Positions 1 to 10,089 of a DNA stretch of 64,000 nucleotides are shown piece by piece. The notes below the pieces were generated by a model. It saw nothing but the letters and a program-made list of their open reading frames with translations. It was not told the DNA's origin and searched no databases. Position 1 is the stretch's first letter. Each line of letters begins with the position of its first letter. The stretch lies in assembly GCF_009833125.1 (NCBI RefSeq), contig NZ_QRCC01000001.1, forward strand, positions 344,020 through 408,019, in the 5' to 3' direction. Source of the DNA: Nitrosomonas sp. HPC101. Lineage in GTDB: Bacteria > Pseudomonadota > Gammaproteobacteria > Burkholderiales > Nitrosomonadaceae. A program made the translations under genes and the position numbers.

Positions 1-1236
1 AATTTGCTGAAACAGGATCAACAGCAATGGAAACAAACCAAGCGTAATAGCCCACTGGATACGCATCCAGCTAACTATTGCACCTGACTGACCAATCCGG
101 CCTGATATGACCAGGCAGATCAGCGCAACTGCTGCAAATGAGAGCCAGAAACCCGGCGCAATCACTGACCAGGGATCCAGCACCACAACCAGCAGCAGCA
201 CCCACCCCAGCACAGGCAGCGTACGCACGCGCTGGTTCCCCCAGAATGCCGCCACGATGATCGCCATCATAAATAACGCGCGCCTTACAGGCACTGCAAA
301 ACCTGCCAGTAAAGCATAGCCAATGGCAACAATCAGCCCGCATACCAGCGCAAACTTGCGGGCAGGCAACCACAATGACAGGCTCCCATATCGCCAGGCC
401 CGATACATCAGTAGAAACACCATCCCAGCCAGCAGTGTAATGTGCGAACCAGAAATGGCCATGAGATGAGTGGTGCCAGTGCGGGCAAAAGTCTCCCACT
501 GCTCCGATGGAATCGCCCGTTGATCACCGACTGTCAGCGCAACCAACACCCCCGCATACGGATAACCTGCCAGATAGTGTTGAAACTGACTGCGAATTTC
601 ATCCCGCTTGCGTTCAAAGAAATAGGCCGGATGGATCTCCTGAATCTCAGGCCGTTTGTTATCCTGCTCTGCACGTACATACCCTGTTGCGCGCACATTC
701 CGTTCAAGCAACCTGGCCTCGTAATCCAGAACATGTGGATTGGCACTGCCATGCGGGCGCTTCAACCGAACCGTCAACTGCCAACGTTCACCCGCTGTAA
801 TTCGAGGCAAAACTCCCCCGTCATGACTGCCATCGCGATACCAGGAAAGTTGAACATGCTCAGGCACCACCGCATCCGCTGTCAGTACCCGCTCCACTTC
901 AAACTGGAAACGCATACTTTGAGGGGTAAATTGCGGCATCTCCGAGATCACTCCAACCACCGAGATATCCCGCCCTTCCCATTCATGTGGAAGCTCATCT
1001 GCCAGCCTGATCTGTGCCCATAACGCTGCCCAGAAAAAACCAGCACCCAGCATGACGGCGAACAGGAGACCTCTGCCTGCCAGTATGAAAAAGCGCGTCC
1101 GAAATCGAAAAAGGACCGCCACCACCATTGCTACCGGCACGAACCCGATCGCCCAATAAAGTTCCGGCAGAACCGGCTGCTGCAGTAGCCAAAGGGTACC
1201 GAATACAAATGCAAGGCTGTAGATTCCAATTACCAC
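1..1236 (-). CDS. comEC: ComEC/Rec2 DNA-uptake channel, 5' part
   Basis: The minus strand is open from a GTG at 1236 to the window edge, 412 codons, so the C-terminal part is missing. ComEC forms the inner-membrane channel that carries single-stranded DNA into the cytoplasm during transformation. The predicted N-terminus is hydrophobic with several membrane segments. A soluble OB-like region (the DUF4131 type) follows at about residues 70-190. At about residues 255-265 is the family hallmark THLMAISGSH, and more hydrophobic helices follow. The GTG is chosen because an in-frame TAG lies four codons upstream and the protein already starts with a membrane segment; no clear ribosome site is visible. 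The metallo-hydrolase-like C-terminal domain would lie outside the window. Confidence 0.88.
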   Translation of the reverse strand, partial: MVIGIYSLAFVFGTLWLLQQPVLPELYWAIGFVPVAMVVAVLFRFRTRFFILAGRGLLFAVMLGAGFFWAALWAQIRLADELPHEWEGRDISVVGVISEMPQFTPQSMRFQFEVERVLTADAVVPEHVQLSWYRDGSHDGGVLPRITAGERWQLTVRLKRPHGSANPHVLDYEARLLERNVRATGYVRAEQDNKRPEIQEIHPAYFFERKRDEIRSQFQHYLAGYPYAGVLVALTVGDQRAIPSEQWETFARTGTTHLMAISGSHITLLAGMVFLLMYRAWRYGSLSLWLPARKFALVCGLIVAIGYALLAGFAVPVRRALFMMAIIVAAFWGNQRVRTLPVLGWVLLLVVVLDPWSVIAPGFWLSFAAVALICLVISGRIGQSGAIVSWMRIQWAITLGLFPLLLILFQQI

Positions 1237-1452
1237 TATTCGATACTAAAGAATTCTGAAAAAACACTGATATCTATCGTGTCATTTATTAAACTTCATG
1301 GATTTATAAAAGAAGCTTCAGATAAATATCCAGCAATTAATAAATCGGCATACAAACAGCATTAACGTCATGTATTACCATTATCTATAATTAGAATCTA
1401 TTCCAAGTACTTCTAAAAGCGCTGTTATTTCACAATTAAAGCAACATGCATC
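1237..1452. other. Intergenic spacer between comEC and the left IS remnant
   Basis: This AT-rich stretch of about 215 bases holds no convincing reading frame, tRNA or terminator. It would contain the comEC promoter, but I could not assign one with confidence. Confidence 0.4.
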
Positions 1453-1782
1453 TGACCTGACCGGACTTTTTCGATCCGAGATAACTTGAGGCAATGGCCT
1501 CTCAGAGAGTGAGAGGCGTATGGAGGAGACGCAATACAGCGACGAACAGATACTCCGGATCCTGCGTGAGGCCGATAAGGGCACGTAGCCAAGGTGGCCA
1601 GGTGCCACGGCGTGAGCGAAACCGCGATCTACGTGTGGCGTAAGAAGTTCGGCAGCATGGAAACGGACGAGGTTAAACGACTGAAGGTGCTGGAGGCGAA
1701 GAACGCCAGGCTACGCAAGTTGCTGGTCGACCGGGAGCTGGAAATCGATGTGATGAAGGAGATCAGCTCAACAAAATGGTAG
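1453..1782 (+). mobile_element. IS3-family insertion sequence remnant, orfA with a 1-base deletion
   Basis: The segment matches the IS copy at 63560-64000 from a shared left end TGACCTGACCGG through orfA. OrfA should start at the ATG at 1520 (METQYSDEQILRI-like N-terminus). A base is missing near 1585: the intact copy reads ACGGTAG where this one reads ACGTAG, which gives an immediate TAG. Downstream the frame resumes as a helix-turn-helix and leucine-zipper-like OrfA (GVSETAIYVWRKKF, then a heptad-like helix), ending in TAG at 1780-1782. Similarity to the right copy stops near 1795, so orfB and the right inverted repeat are gone. OrfA of this family binds the IS ends together with the DDE transposase. 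This copy is dead. Confidence 0.8.
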
Positions 1783-1940
1783 GCACACAGGCTCATCTGG
1801 ATTACCAAACCCCACATGAATTTGTGGAAGACCTGACCAAAGAATTAACAACCGAGGCCAGAATCTCCAGTTCTTACTGGTGGGAAATACACAGACAAGT
1901 CACGCTCTTGATACAGGTCGTTTTGCAAAGAGTATTCTAA
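1776..1940 (+). CDS. Unassigned 54-residue reading frame fused to the IS remnant
   Basis: The frame starts with MVGTQAH, which aligns with the start of the orfB part of the right-end IS copy. It then diverges into a non-transposase sequence (TPHEFVEDLTKEL, then SSYWWEIHRQ) ending in TAA. I do not recognise the second part. It may be the 3' end of a host gene truncated by IS insertion or deletion, or chance coding. There is no ribosome site of its own. Confidence 0.25.
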   Translation: MVGTQAHLDYQTPHEFVEDLTKELTTEARISSSYWWEIHRQVTLLIQVVLQRVF

Positions 1941-2032
1941 AGCTACCGCGGACAATTTTTCTCATCTTGTCATATTACTGTCCGATCACAACCGTTATCC
2001 TGACACTTTAAATTCATGAAAAGGAGAACACT

Positions 2033-2332
2033 ATGGACAACGAAGCCCGAAACACCACAAGTACTCCATCTCTCCACAATCAAAGCAGTTATAGTCCACC
2101 TGTGTACGAGACAGGTCAGCTACGACGTGCAAAAATGCATGCTGCTCACCTGGCTGGCAATTTTGATAACAGGAAAAATTTCCCTCCGGCATTACTTCAA
2201 CTACTCGAAACCAGCATTATTCTGAAAACAATGGATTCAGAAGTACTTGCTAACCGGCTCAAACGCGAACAGACTGCAATTCATGCTGATTTGCAAAAAA
2301 TACGTCATCTCCTCGTGAAAGAACCGGAATGA
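2033..2332 (+). CDS. Small hypothetical protein, possibly helix-turn-helix
   Basis: The 99-residue frame has a good ribosome site, AAGGAG, about nine bases before the ATG, so it is probably expressed. The first third is polar and rich in Ser, Thr and Pro. The last 45 residues (LETSIILKTMDSEVLANRLK, then QTAIHADLQKIR) look helical and loosely resemble the recognition region of LuxR-type helix-turn-helix domains. That resemblance is weak and the function is unknown. A short stem CCGGAA...TTCCGG overlaps the stop, but no T-tract follows. It stands alone between the IS remnant and an unassigned stretch. Confidence 0.5.
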   Translation: MDNEARNTTSTPSLHNQSSYSPPVYETGQLRRAKMHAAHLAGNFDNRKNFPPALLQLLETSIILKTMDSEVLANRLKREQTAIHADLQKIRHLLVKEPE

Positions 2333-2344
2333 TTATTTCCGGCT

Positions 2345-2590
2345 TGTGATCCGCCCCCGAACCTGAAGGATTACAACCAAACTACAAAACGATCAACCAT
2401 TGGGCGAAGTATTGTTTTCAACTTAGCAGAATCCATGTACCATCTCTTTGTTGATGAACTCTTGAAACCTCAAGAAAGACCACGCAAGACTAAATCGGAA
2501 CGAAAAAGTAGAGCACACTCAGAAAATATATGCCTACAAATAGTTAGGTCGTCAGAAAAGGAATTACGTGATTTTTCACTTTTTCACTGA
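2345..2590 (+). CDS. Unassigned reading frame, probably a gene remnant
   Basis: One frame is open across this stretch (DPPPNLKDYNQTTKRSTIGR, then SIVFNLAESMYHLFVDELLK) and ends with TGA at 2588-2590. The only ATG inside it is at 2435, which would give 51 residues with no evident ribosome site. Composition looks protein-like, but I recognise no family. It could be the 3' end of a decayed gene. No other feature is visible between 2333 and 2624. Confidence 0.25.
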   Translation, partial: CDPPPNLKDYNQTTKRSTIGRSIVFNLAESMYHLFVDELLKPQERPRKTKSERKSRAHSENICLQIVRSSEKELRDFSLFH

Positions 2591-2624
2591 TGATCAATGC
2601 ATGATATTTCATTGCAAATTAGCT

Positions 2625-2757
2625 GGAGAGTCTCTGCAAAACCATCTGCATTGCATTTTTGTGTTAAAGATCGGTTCGAAAACACTCATGTATTATGTAT
2701 AAACCCCGATTTTTGCCTTGAACCAACTGCCTCGTTTGCGTTTCGCAGGATGTTCTC
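2625..2757. repeat. Degenerate copy of a dispersed MITE-like repeat
   Basis: It starts with GAGTCTCTGCAAAACCATCT, matching the repeat at 18504-18643 (CCTCTGTAAAACCATCTGCG). The similarity continues through a TGTGTTAAA block, a CTCATGTATTATG block and a final CAGGATGTTC that corresponds to the right end CAGAGGTTCC. The inverted ends are worn. It lies just upstream of the 2810 gene and may carry or interrupt its promoter region. Confidence 0.55.
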
Positions 2758-2809
2758 TACCAGATTCTCACGACCTATCATTTTCCTGTTTGACAAGGGA
2801 ATATAAAAA

Positions 2810-3127
2810 ATGAAACTTTTTATAATAGCCTTGCTGTTGCTGATGATACCTGTTTCATTTGCAGCCGATAATTTATCCAGTCTGCAACAACAAGCTAATA
2901 AAGCTTATGAACAGATGAAACAGGCCGAAAGCCAAGCCAGCAAAGCAAGAAAAGAGATGCAGATCAAGCAGGATAACTTGCGCTACTATCAGGGAAAAAT
3001 AACTGAGACCGAAAAAGAATTCCAGGCTGCGCAACAGGCTTCACAAAGAGCTGAAGAAAATCTGGCCGCAGCCAGAAAAAGATGGAACGATCATTCTGAA
3101 GAACTATACCAAAAATGGCGTCAATAG
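2810..3127 (+). CDS. Small secreted coiled-coil protein
   Basis: The 105-residue product begins with a classical signal peptide (Lys-Leu start, hydrophobic core, cleavage likely after SFA at about residue 19). The rest is highly charged, rich in Gln, Ala, Lys and Glu, and shows long heptad-like stretches (residues about 22-95), so a periplasmic helical coiled coil is likely. It has no cysteine and no catalytic motif. A ribosome site AAGGGA lies eleven bases before the ATG. The gene is monocistronic and converges on purA. I do not recognise a named family; it resembles OmpH/Skp-like helical periplasmic proteins only in composition. Confidence 0.65.
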   Translation: MKLFIIALLLLMIPVSFAADNLSSLQQQANKAYEQMKQAESQASKARKEMQIKQDNLRYYQGKITETEKEFQAAQQASQRAEENLAAARKRWNDHSEELYQKWRQ

Positions 3128-3180
3128 CAATAAAGGGATCCAGGCGTGCGAAGACTACCGGCCCCTCCCCACTGCCAGGA

Positions 3181-4506
<1,326 letters not shown>

Positions 4507-4520
4507 TCAGAAATTACTTC

Positions 4521-4558
4521 CAAAATAAAGCACCACGCTCTTTACAGCGTGATGCTTT
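4521..4558 (-). terminator. Hairpin between hisZ and purA
   Basis: A stem of six plus six base pairs with one mismatch (AAAGCA-c-CACGCT paired with AGCGTG-a-TGCTTT) surrounds a six-base loop. On the minus strand it is followed by ATTTTG. It may end or attenuate transcription coming from hisZ before purA. Confidence 0.6.
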
Positions 4559-4617
4559 TGCCATGTTCTTCCAGAGTTTATCTTCAAGAACCGGCTCACG
4601 ATTCCAAAGAAGGCTAT

Positions 4618-5793
4618 TTACCCCGACATAGGGCAAACTTCCCACTTACCATTCCGCCATACCAATTCTCTATCACATCGTGTTACCTCTCTGCTGTTTT
4701 CCCCAGGCAATCCGATCACCACAATATGCCCCGTACTACGCAACTGCTTGATCATTGCGGCAAGCTCATCATCCTGAGGCTTCCACGGCGCCAATATCCC
4801 CCAGGGGTAATCATTTATATCAGTCAGGCGCGACAGCTGTTTCAGATCAAGACTGAATCCGGTTGCCGGCCTTGCTCTGCCGAACGATTTACCGATTTCG
4901 TCATAACGCCCTCCCAATGCAATAGCGACGGGGCTTTCCGGTGTATACGCAGCAAATACCATCCCTGTGTGGTAGTGATAACCTCTCAAGTCAGCCAGAT
5001 CAAAAATTATCTTGTCAACATAGGGCTTCAGTGCTTTCGCAACATGCTCCAGTTGATCAAGAGCCTCGCTGATCTCCGGAAAATCCGGCAGCAATTTGCG
5101 TGCACGCAATAGAATCGCTTCATCCCCGTACAATTCCGGTAGCAGTAGCAATGCTTCCCGAACAACCTTATCCGGACGTCCATTCAAGCCAGTGTACACT
5201 AGCTCCCTGAGAGCACTTGTATCCTTGGCCCATAATGCGGCATAAAGCTCCGTCTCGAACTCGGCTCCGATTCCTGAATCATGAATCAGACTGCGAAAGA
5301 CTCTGATATGCCCAAGATCAAGATGAATTGATTTAATCCCAGAAACAGACAGGCATTCTAATAGCAGGCGCTGAATTTCAAGATCACTCTCAATACCGGA
5401 ATGCCCGTACAATTCAGCCCCTACCTGAAAGGGCTCCCGTGTGCGCGTAATTTCATCGGGTACCGTATGAACAACACTACTGGCATAGCAAAGCCGGGTC
5501 ACGCCACTGCTGTTCAGCAAATGTGCATCAATTCGGGCTGCCTGTGGTGTCATATCTGCCCGTAATCCCATTGCTCTGCCGCTCAGCTGATCGACAACCT
5601 TGAACATACGTAAATTCATACCGCTGCCACTGCCGGCCAGCAATGACTCCACATATTCCAGCAAGGGTGGCATCACAAACTGGTATCCGTGAACAAACAG
5701 CATATCCATGATAAGACGGCGGATTTTCTCGATACGATAAGCATCACGCGGCAGCACATCTTCGATATATTCAGGCAGCAGCCAGTTACGCAT
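4618..5793 (-). CDS. hisZ: ATP phosphoribosyltransferase regulatory subunit
   Basis: HisZ is a catalytically dead relative of histidyl-tRNA synthetase. It assembles with short-form HisG and is needed for the first step of histidine synthesis and its feedback control. The 391-residue protein shows the class II synthetase fold remnants: the N-terminal LLPEYIEDVLPRDA, the motif 2-like RADMTPQAARI, and YHYHTGMVFAAY with GGRYDEIG. The C-terminal anticodon-binding domain of true HisS is shortened, which separates HisZ from HisS. The start is ATG at 5793. It follows the hfl genes and precedes purA, as in related genomes. Confidence 0.95.
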   Translation of the reverse strand: MRNWLLPEYIEDVLPRDAYRIEKIRRLIMDMLFVHGYQFVMPPLLEYVESLLAGSGSGMNLRMFKVVDQLSGRAMGLRADMTPQAARIDAHLLNSSGVTRLCYASSVVHTVPDEITRTREPFQVGAELYGHSGIESDLEIQRLLLECLSVSGIKSIHLDLGHIRVFRSLIHDSGIGAEFETELYAALWAKDTSALRELVYTGLNGRPDKVVREALLLLPELYGDEAILLRARKLLPDFPEISEALDQLEHVAKALKPYVDKIIFDLADLRGYHYHTGMVFAAYTPESPVAIALGGRYDEIGKSFGRARPATGFSLDLKQLSRLTDINDYPWGILAPWKPQDDELAAMIKQLRSTGHIVVIGLPGENSREVTRCDRELVWRNGKWEVCPMSG

Positions 5794-5868
5794 TTTGAGT
5801 GTTGATCTAAGTAAATTAGCCCGGATTAAGAACAGGAACAGCCAAGGGTCATTAGAGGAGAGATCAAA

Positions 5869-6054
5869 TCAGCTAACCAGATAAAGAATAATGAGGCCGG
5901 TCAGCATTGTGCTGAGACCCATAAATCTTATCTGGCCATCATTCAGTTGCAGAAGTTTTTGAAAAGCTTCTCGCCAGGCACCTGGAGATGAAAAGGGAAA
6001 GATACCTTCCAGAATCAGCATCAGTGCAATCGCGCTCAGCAAGGTATCCCACAT
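5869..6054 (-). CDS. DUF2065 family small membrane protein (YjeT-like)
   Basis: This short inner-membrane protein has two predicted membrane helices (TLLSAIALMLILEGIFPF and the C-terminal MGLSTMLTGLIILYL), joined by a basic loop with GAWREAF. Members of this family are about 60 residues long and sit between hflC and hisZ or purA in many proteobacteria; the function is not known. The ATG at 6054 (MWDTLLS) is preferred over an in-frame TTG four codons upstream, because it matches the usual family start and length of 61 residues. Confidence 0.85.
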   Translation of the reverse strand: MWDTLLSAIALMLILEGIFPFSSPGAWREAFQKLLQLNDGQIRFMGLSTMLTGLIILYLVS

Positions 6055-6180
6055 GTCAAATCCCAAACATCACTTGAAAAGTATTTTATATAAATAGTTA
6101 CTTATACCCACCTTCCTCCTCTCCTGAATACAAATTTCAGCTTTGTATTCAGGAGAGGAGCTGCATAACCATTGGAGCTC

Positions 6181-7059
6181 CTATTTTTTAGGATCCGACG
6201 CGCTTTTCATATATTTGAAAAACTCCGAGCTGGGCTCCACAACAAGAATATCCTCTTTGTTCTTGAAGGATTTTTTATACGCATCCAAGCTCCGGTAAAA
6301 TTCATAGAACTTTGCATCCTTCTGGAAGGCTTCAGCATAAATTGCTGTGGCCTGTGCATCACCCTGTCCCATGGTTTTCTGTGCGTCACGATAGGCTTCT
6401 GCCAAAATCACTTCATTCTGACGGTCTGCATCTGCACGTATTTTCTCTGCTTCAGCAGCACCGGTTGATCGCAACTCGTTTGCCACCCGTTTACGCTCTG
6501 CCTCCATTCTGCGATAAACAGATTCACTCACTTCCTGCGGCAAATCAACGCGCTTGAGCCGCACATCCACCACTTCCACACCAATCTTTCGGGCATCTGC
6601 ATTCGCTTTCTGACGCATAATTTCCATGATGTTGTCACGCTCTCCAGAAACGACATCATGTACCGTCCGATTACCGAATTCATCACGTATGCTGGAATTG
6701 ATCGTTTGTGCAAGACGAACCCGCGCCAGCGTTTCATCTCCCTGCACGCTGATATAGTACTGCTTCACATCTACGATGCGCCATTTGACAAACAGATCCA
6801 CCAAAACGTTTTTCTTCTCTGAAGTAATAAAACGTTCAGGTTCTTCTGAATCCATCGTCAAGATGCGGGAATCAAAGAAACGGATATTCTGGACAAAAGG
6901 CACCTTGAAATACAAGCCGGGAGATGTTTTTACCTCTACAACCTCCCCCAACTGAAATAACAGTGCCTGCTCACGCTGATCAACAACATAAACAGCAGAG
7001 CTCCCCACAATTGCCAGAACCAGTAAAAGCCCGGCAAATACAGATGAAACCGCCTTCAT
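6181..7059 (-). CDS. hflC: HflC, FtsH-protease modulator
   Basis: HflC is an SPFH/prohibitin-domain membrane protein that forms with HflK a large cage around the FtsH protease and limits its access to membrane substrates. The 292-residue protein has one N-terminal membrane anchor (residues about 4-26), the SPFH domain, and a long charged helical region (ADARKIGVEVVDVRLKRVDL, then EAEKIRADADRQ) facing the periplasm. Its ATG overlaps the last base of hflK, so the two are translationally coupled. It is the last hfl gene of the hfq-hflX-hflK-hflC run. Confidence 0.96.
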   Translation of the reverse strand: MKAVSSVFAGLLLVLAIVGSSAVYVVDQREQALLFQLGEVVEVKTSPGLYFKVPFVQNIRFFDSRILTMDSEEPERFITSEKKNVLVDLFVKWRIVDVKQYYISVQGDETLARVRLAQTINSSIRDEFGNRTVHDVVSGERDNIMEIMRQKANADARKIGVEVVDVRLKRVDLPQEVSESVYRRMEAERKRVANELRSTGAAEAEKIRADADRQNEVILAEAYRDAQKTMGQGDAQATAIYAEAFQKDAKFYEFYRSLDAYKKSFKNKEDILVVEPSSEFFKYMKSASDPKK

Positions 7060-8249
7060 TATCTCACCTCCCGTTCACGACTGCGAAAAGACTCACGCGA
7101 ACGCGAGCTGATATCCGAGGAAAAGTCCTGCGCTTCACTCTGCGGCCTGCTTGCTCCAGCAGACGATCTCATTGCGCCGGAATCACCCTGGATCAGTTTG
7201 TCCAACGGCAGATAAAGCAGATTTCCTCCTCCTTTTTCCTGATCGATCAGGATTTTGCTGGTATTGGATAATACTTGCTGAATTGTATCAATATACATCC
7301 GTTCACGCGTTACTTCAGGTGCCTTGACATATTCCACCAGCACCTGCTCAAACCGGCTGGCATCACCCTCTGCGGACGAAATAACCTTTTGTTTGTATCC
7401 CTCGGCTTCTTCCAGTAACCGGGCCGCGCTACCTCTAGCCCTTGGAACCACGTCATTCGCGTAAGCTTGCCCTTCATTTCTTTGACGTTCCCTATCCTGA
7501 TTGGCTTTGACTGCATCATCAAAAGCCGCCTGTACCTGCTCGGGCGGCTGCGCATTCTGCATGGTTACCCGGTTGATGGAAATACCAATCTGGTAACGAT
7601 CAAGAATTTTTTGCATTAATACAGTTGTTTTTGCAGCAACTTCTTCACGTCCCTCATACAAGACAAAGTCCATTTTGCTGTTACCAATTACTTCCCGGAT
7701 AGCCGTTTCCGCCACCTGCAAAACGGTACTTTCCGGCTCACGATTAGAGAACAGGAAATTTTCGGGGCTATTAAGTACATATTGCACAGCAAACTGGATA
7801 TCAACGATATTTTCATCATCCGTAAGAATCAATGATTCTTTTAACACCTTGCTGCGCACGTTATTTCGATATCCGATTTCCACTGTACGCACCTGACCTA
7901 TATCGACATCCTCAACAGATTCAATCGGTGAAGGAACATGCCAGCGCAATCCAGGCAGAGTCGTCTCCACATGCTTGCCAAATCGCAACACCACTCCTCG
8001 ATGGCCTTCATCAACGATGTAGAATCCGCTTCCCACCCATGCGACCAGAAGCAGGAATATAATAACCACGACACCCTTGCCACTTGGTCCATCAGGACTT
8101 CTTTCATTAGAATCCCCGTTACTATTGCCCCCGCCTTTCCGGCCAAAAAGCTCGTTTATTTTCTGGTTAAAGCTACGTATAACTTCTTCAAGGTCAGGAG
8201 GACCCGGATTGCCTCTCCTCTTCCCCCATTGCGGATCATTCAAGCCCAT
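7059..8249 (-). CDS. hflK: HflK, FtsH-protease modulator
   Basis: HflK is the partner of HflC in the FtsH-regulating complex. The 396-residue product has a cytoplasmic N-terminus rich in Gly and Pro (WGKRRGNPGPPDLEEVIR), a single membrane segment at about residues 58-77 (VVVIIFLLLVAWVGSGFYIV), the SPFH domain starting DEGHRGVVLRFGK, and a long helical tail. The C-terminus is Ser/Arg-rich and poorly structured. Only five bases separate it from the hflX stop, and it overlaps hflC by one base. Confidence 0.96.
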   Translation of the reverse strand: MGLNDPQWGKRRGNPGPPDLEEVIRSFNQKINELFGRKGGGNSNGDSNERSPDGPSGKGVVVIIFLLLVAWVGSGFYIVDEGHRGVVLRFGKHVETTLPGLRWHVPSPIESVEDVDIGQVRTVEIGYRNNVRSKVLKESLILTDDENIVDIQFAVQYVLNSPENFLFSNREPESTVLQVAETAIREVIGNSKMDFVLYEGREEVAAKTTVLMQKILDRYQIGISINRVTMQNAQPPEQVQAAFDDAVKANQDRERQRNEGQAYANDVVPRARGSAARLLEEAEGYKQKVISSAEGDASRFEQVLVEYVKAPEVTRERMYIDTIQQVLSNTSKILIDQEKGGGNLLYLPLDKLIQGDSGAMRSSAGASRPQSEAQDFSSDISSRSRESFRSREREVR

Positions 8250-8254
8250 GTGGT

Positions 8255-9439
8255 TTAGTCCTTTTCATTATTTATAAAAGTGGCACTGACATTGTCCTTC
8301 GTGCTTACAGATATTGCTGAATGCTGTTTCAATCTACTCAAGTTTTGGTCAAACGCTTCTGTCAGCGCTTGATAGAGATAACTCAAACCCGCTCCTGTCC
8401 TTGCGCTGAGATGAATTTTAGTAATTTTACCATACTCGTCGCGCATGTAATTCCCTGGCGATCCCGGTTCAACAAGATCGATCTTGTTTAGGATTAGAAC
8501 TTGCGGTATAGCATCCGCGCCAATCTCCTGTAGTAATTTATTAACTTCGTTGATCTGCACATCCCGGCTGGAACCGGAAGCATCAATCACATGCAGAAGC
8601 AGGTCGGCCCGGATGGTTTCTTCCAGCGTGGCACGAAAAGCAGCGACAAGCGTATGGGGCAAATCCCGAATAAAACCAACCGTATCGGAGATCACAATCA
8701 AGCCACGTTCGGGAAGAAAAAGTCTCCTGGTAGTCGTATCCAGCGTAGCAAACAGCTTGTCTGCGGCATACGTATCCGATCGAACAAGGCGGTTGAACAA
8801 AGTTGATTTACCCGCATTGGTATAACCCACGATAGAAACAGACATGATCTCAGAGCGCTTTCTTGCACGCCGCTGTACATTCCACTGCTGCTTGAGTTTA
8901 GCCAGCTTCTCCTTCAGGAATTTTACGCGCTTTGCCAGCAGGCGTCTGTCAGTTTCCAGCTGGGTCTCCCCCGGACCACGCAGTCCGATTCCTCCTTTCT
9001 GACGTTCCAAGTGCGTCCACCCCCTTACCAGCCGAGTGGAAAGATATTCCAGCTGGGCAAGCTCAACCTGCAGTTTGCCCTCGTGACTTTTGGCACGTCG
9101 CGCAAAAATGTCCAGGATCAGACTGGTGCGATCTATGACGTGACAAGCCAGCGCTTCAGAAAGATTTCTTTGCTGTACCGGAGATAGTTCGTGGTTGAAT
9201 ATCACCATTGCGGCTCGCACCTGCTCCAGTATCTGCCTGACTTCCTCCACCTTGCCCTTTCCAATAAAGGTAGCAGAATCAGGTTGTTTTCGCGCTCCTT
9301 CGACGACTGCAATTACGGACAGCTGATCGCTACGAGCAAGCTCTTTCAACTCATCCAGACTTTCCTTATCATTTCTGCCAAAATCAATATCTACCAATAT
9401 TGCGGTATTATTCTCTGCCACTTTGGCATCATGATTCAT
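8255..9439 (-). CDS. hflX: HflX ribosome-associated GTPase
   Basis: HflX is a GTPase that binds the large ribosomal subunit and rescues or splits stalled ribosomes under stress. The 394-residue protein has the N-terminal HflX domain ([10 protein letters not shown], then [12 protein letters not shown] and the [12 protein letters not shown] linker), followed by the G domain: P-loop GYTNAGKST at about residues 205-213, [10 protein letters not shown] (G3) and NKID (G4). Its start lies inside hfq, giving an 11-base overlap. The hfq-hflX-hflK-hflC order is conserved across proteobacteria. Confidence 0.96.
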   Translation of the reverse strand: MNHDAKVAENNTAILVDIDFGRNDKESLDELKELARSDQLSVIAVVEGARKQPDSATFIGKGKVEEVRQILEQVRAAMVIFNHELSPVQQRNLSEALACHVIDRTSLILDIFARRAKSHEGKLQVELAQLEYLSTRLVRGWTHLERQKGGIGLRGPGETQLETDRRLLAKRVKFLKEKLAKLKQQWNVQRRARKRSEIMSVSIVGYTNAGKSTLFNRLVRSDTYAADKLFATLDTTTRRLFLPERGLIVISDTVGFIRDLPHTLVAAFRATLEETIRADLLLHVIDASGSSRDVQINEVNKLLQEIGADAIPQVLILNKIDLVEPGSPGNYMRDEYGKITKIHLSARTGAGLSYLYQALTEAFDQNLSRLKQHSAISVSTKDNVSATFINNEKD

Positions 9440-9683
9440 TTTGCTCGGACAGTGTTTCAGCTGCTGCCGGAATAGAAATCGCCTTACCCGGTACTATAGT
9501 AGAAATCGCATGTTTATAAACCATTTGCGTAACAGAGTTCCTCAACAGAACTACGTACTGGTCAAAAGAATCAATATGTCCCTGCAACTTGATACCATTA
9601 ACTAGATAGATGGAGACCGGAATACGTTCCTTGCGCAAGATATTCAAAAATGGATCCTGTAATAACTGTCCTTTAACGCCCAC
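9429..9683 (-). CDS. hfq: RNA chaperone Hfq
   Basis: Hfq is the hexameric Sm-like protein that pairs small RNAs with mRNAs. The 84-residue product has the Sm1 motif ([20 protein letters not shown]) and the Sm2 motif (YKHAIST), plus the usual [13 protein letters not shown]-terminus that lines the proximal RNA site. The C-terminal tail is short, as in many betaproteobacteria. The start is GTG at 9683, supported by GGGAGG seven bases upstream and by the family start MGVKGQLL. It is the first gene of the hfq-hflX-hflK-hflC run. Confidence 0.97.
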   Translation of the reverse strand: MGVKGQLLQDPFLNILRKERIPVSIYLVNGIKLQGHIDSFDQYVVLLRNSVTQMVYKHAISTIVPGKAISIPAAAETLSEQNES

Positions 9684-10089
9684 TGTTTACCCTCCCTGGT
9701 TGAATTTGTAGTTATTTGGTAACAGACTGTTGAAAGTTATCTGTGTTGCCGATGCGGTGCTAAAAACAGGTTCAGAATGCTCATTTGTCACGCATAAATT
9801 CTGCTTTTCTGCCTAGCATCGGCTTACTCCGAATATATTTTTCATATGGCCCGCTAAAGTCAATACCCTCACGGGCAAACCGGCTGACTCCGATTATGTT
9901 TTTGCCAAGATCCCAAACCTGTCCGTGTCATCAAATCAGCATAAAAAATCAAAATATATAAAAATTCACCCCGGGTATTTTGACGCTGAAAAAGTATATG
10001 ATGCGAGAAACCATAAGTCTAACACGGTATATCACGACGTTTGTATGCACGAATAATCAGCAGCTGGCTGACACCATGGAATTCGGATA
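9684..10089. other. Intergenic region upstream of hfq
   Basis: About 400 bases separate phoR's end from hfq's start. Roughly 9735-9847 is a degenerate MITE-like repeat (listed separately). A second partial echo of the same sequence, CGGCTGACTCCGATTATGTT, lies at about 9879-9905. No convincing gene is visible. The hfq promoter must lie within the right part or inside the repeat. Confidence 0.45.
9735..9847. repeat. Degenerate copy of a dispersed MITE-like repeat
   Basis: The block ATCTGTGTTGCC, then AAAAACAGGTTCAGAATGCT, then CATTTGTCACGCATAAATTC parallels the repeat at 18504-18643 (ATCTGCGTTGCC, AAAATGCTCATTTATTACGC, ATAAACTCCG). It ends near CCGAATATATTTTTCAT. The inverted ends are not preserved. 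It sits in the region that should hold the hfq promoter. Confidence 0.5.

Noticed and set aside
442..1023. 193-residue plus-strand frame at the left edge
   Set aside because: It is antisense to comEC, whose own frame is open and carries the family hallmark.
2333..2345. Small stem at the end of the 2033 gene as a terminator
   Set aside because: The stem is only six bases and no T-tract follows.
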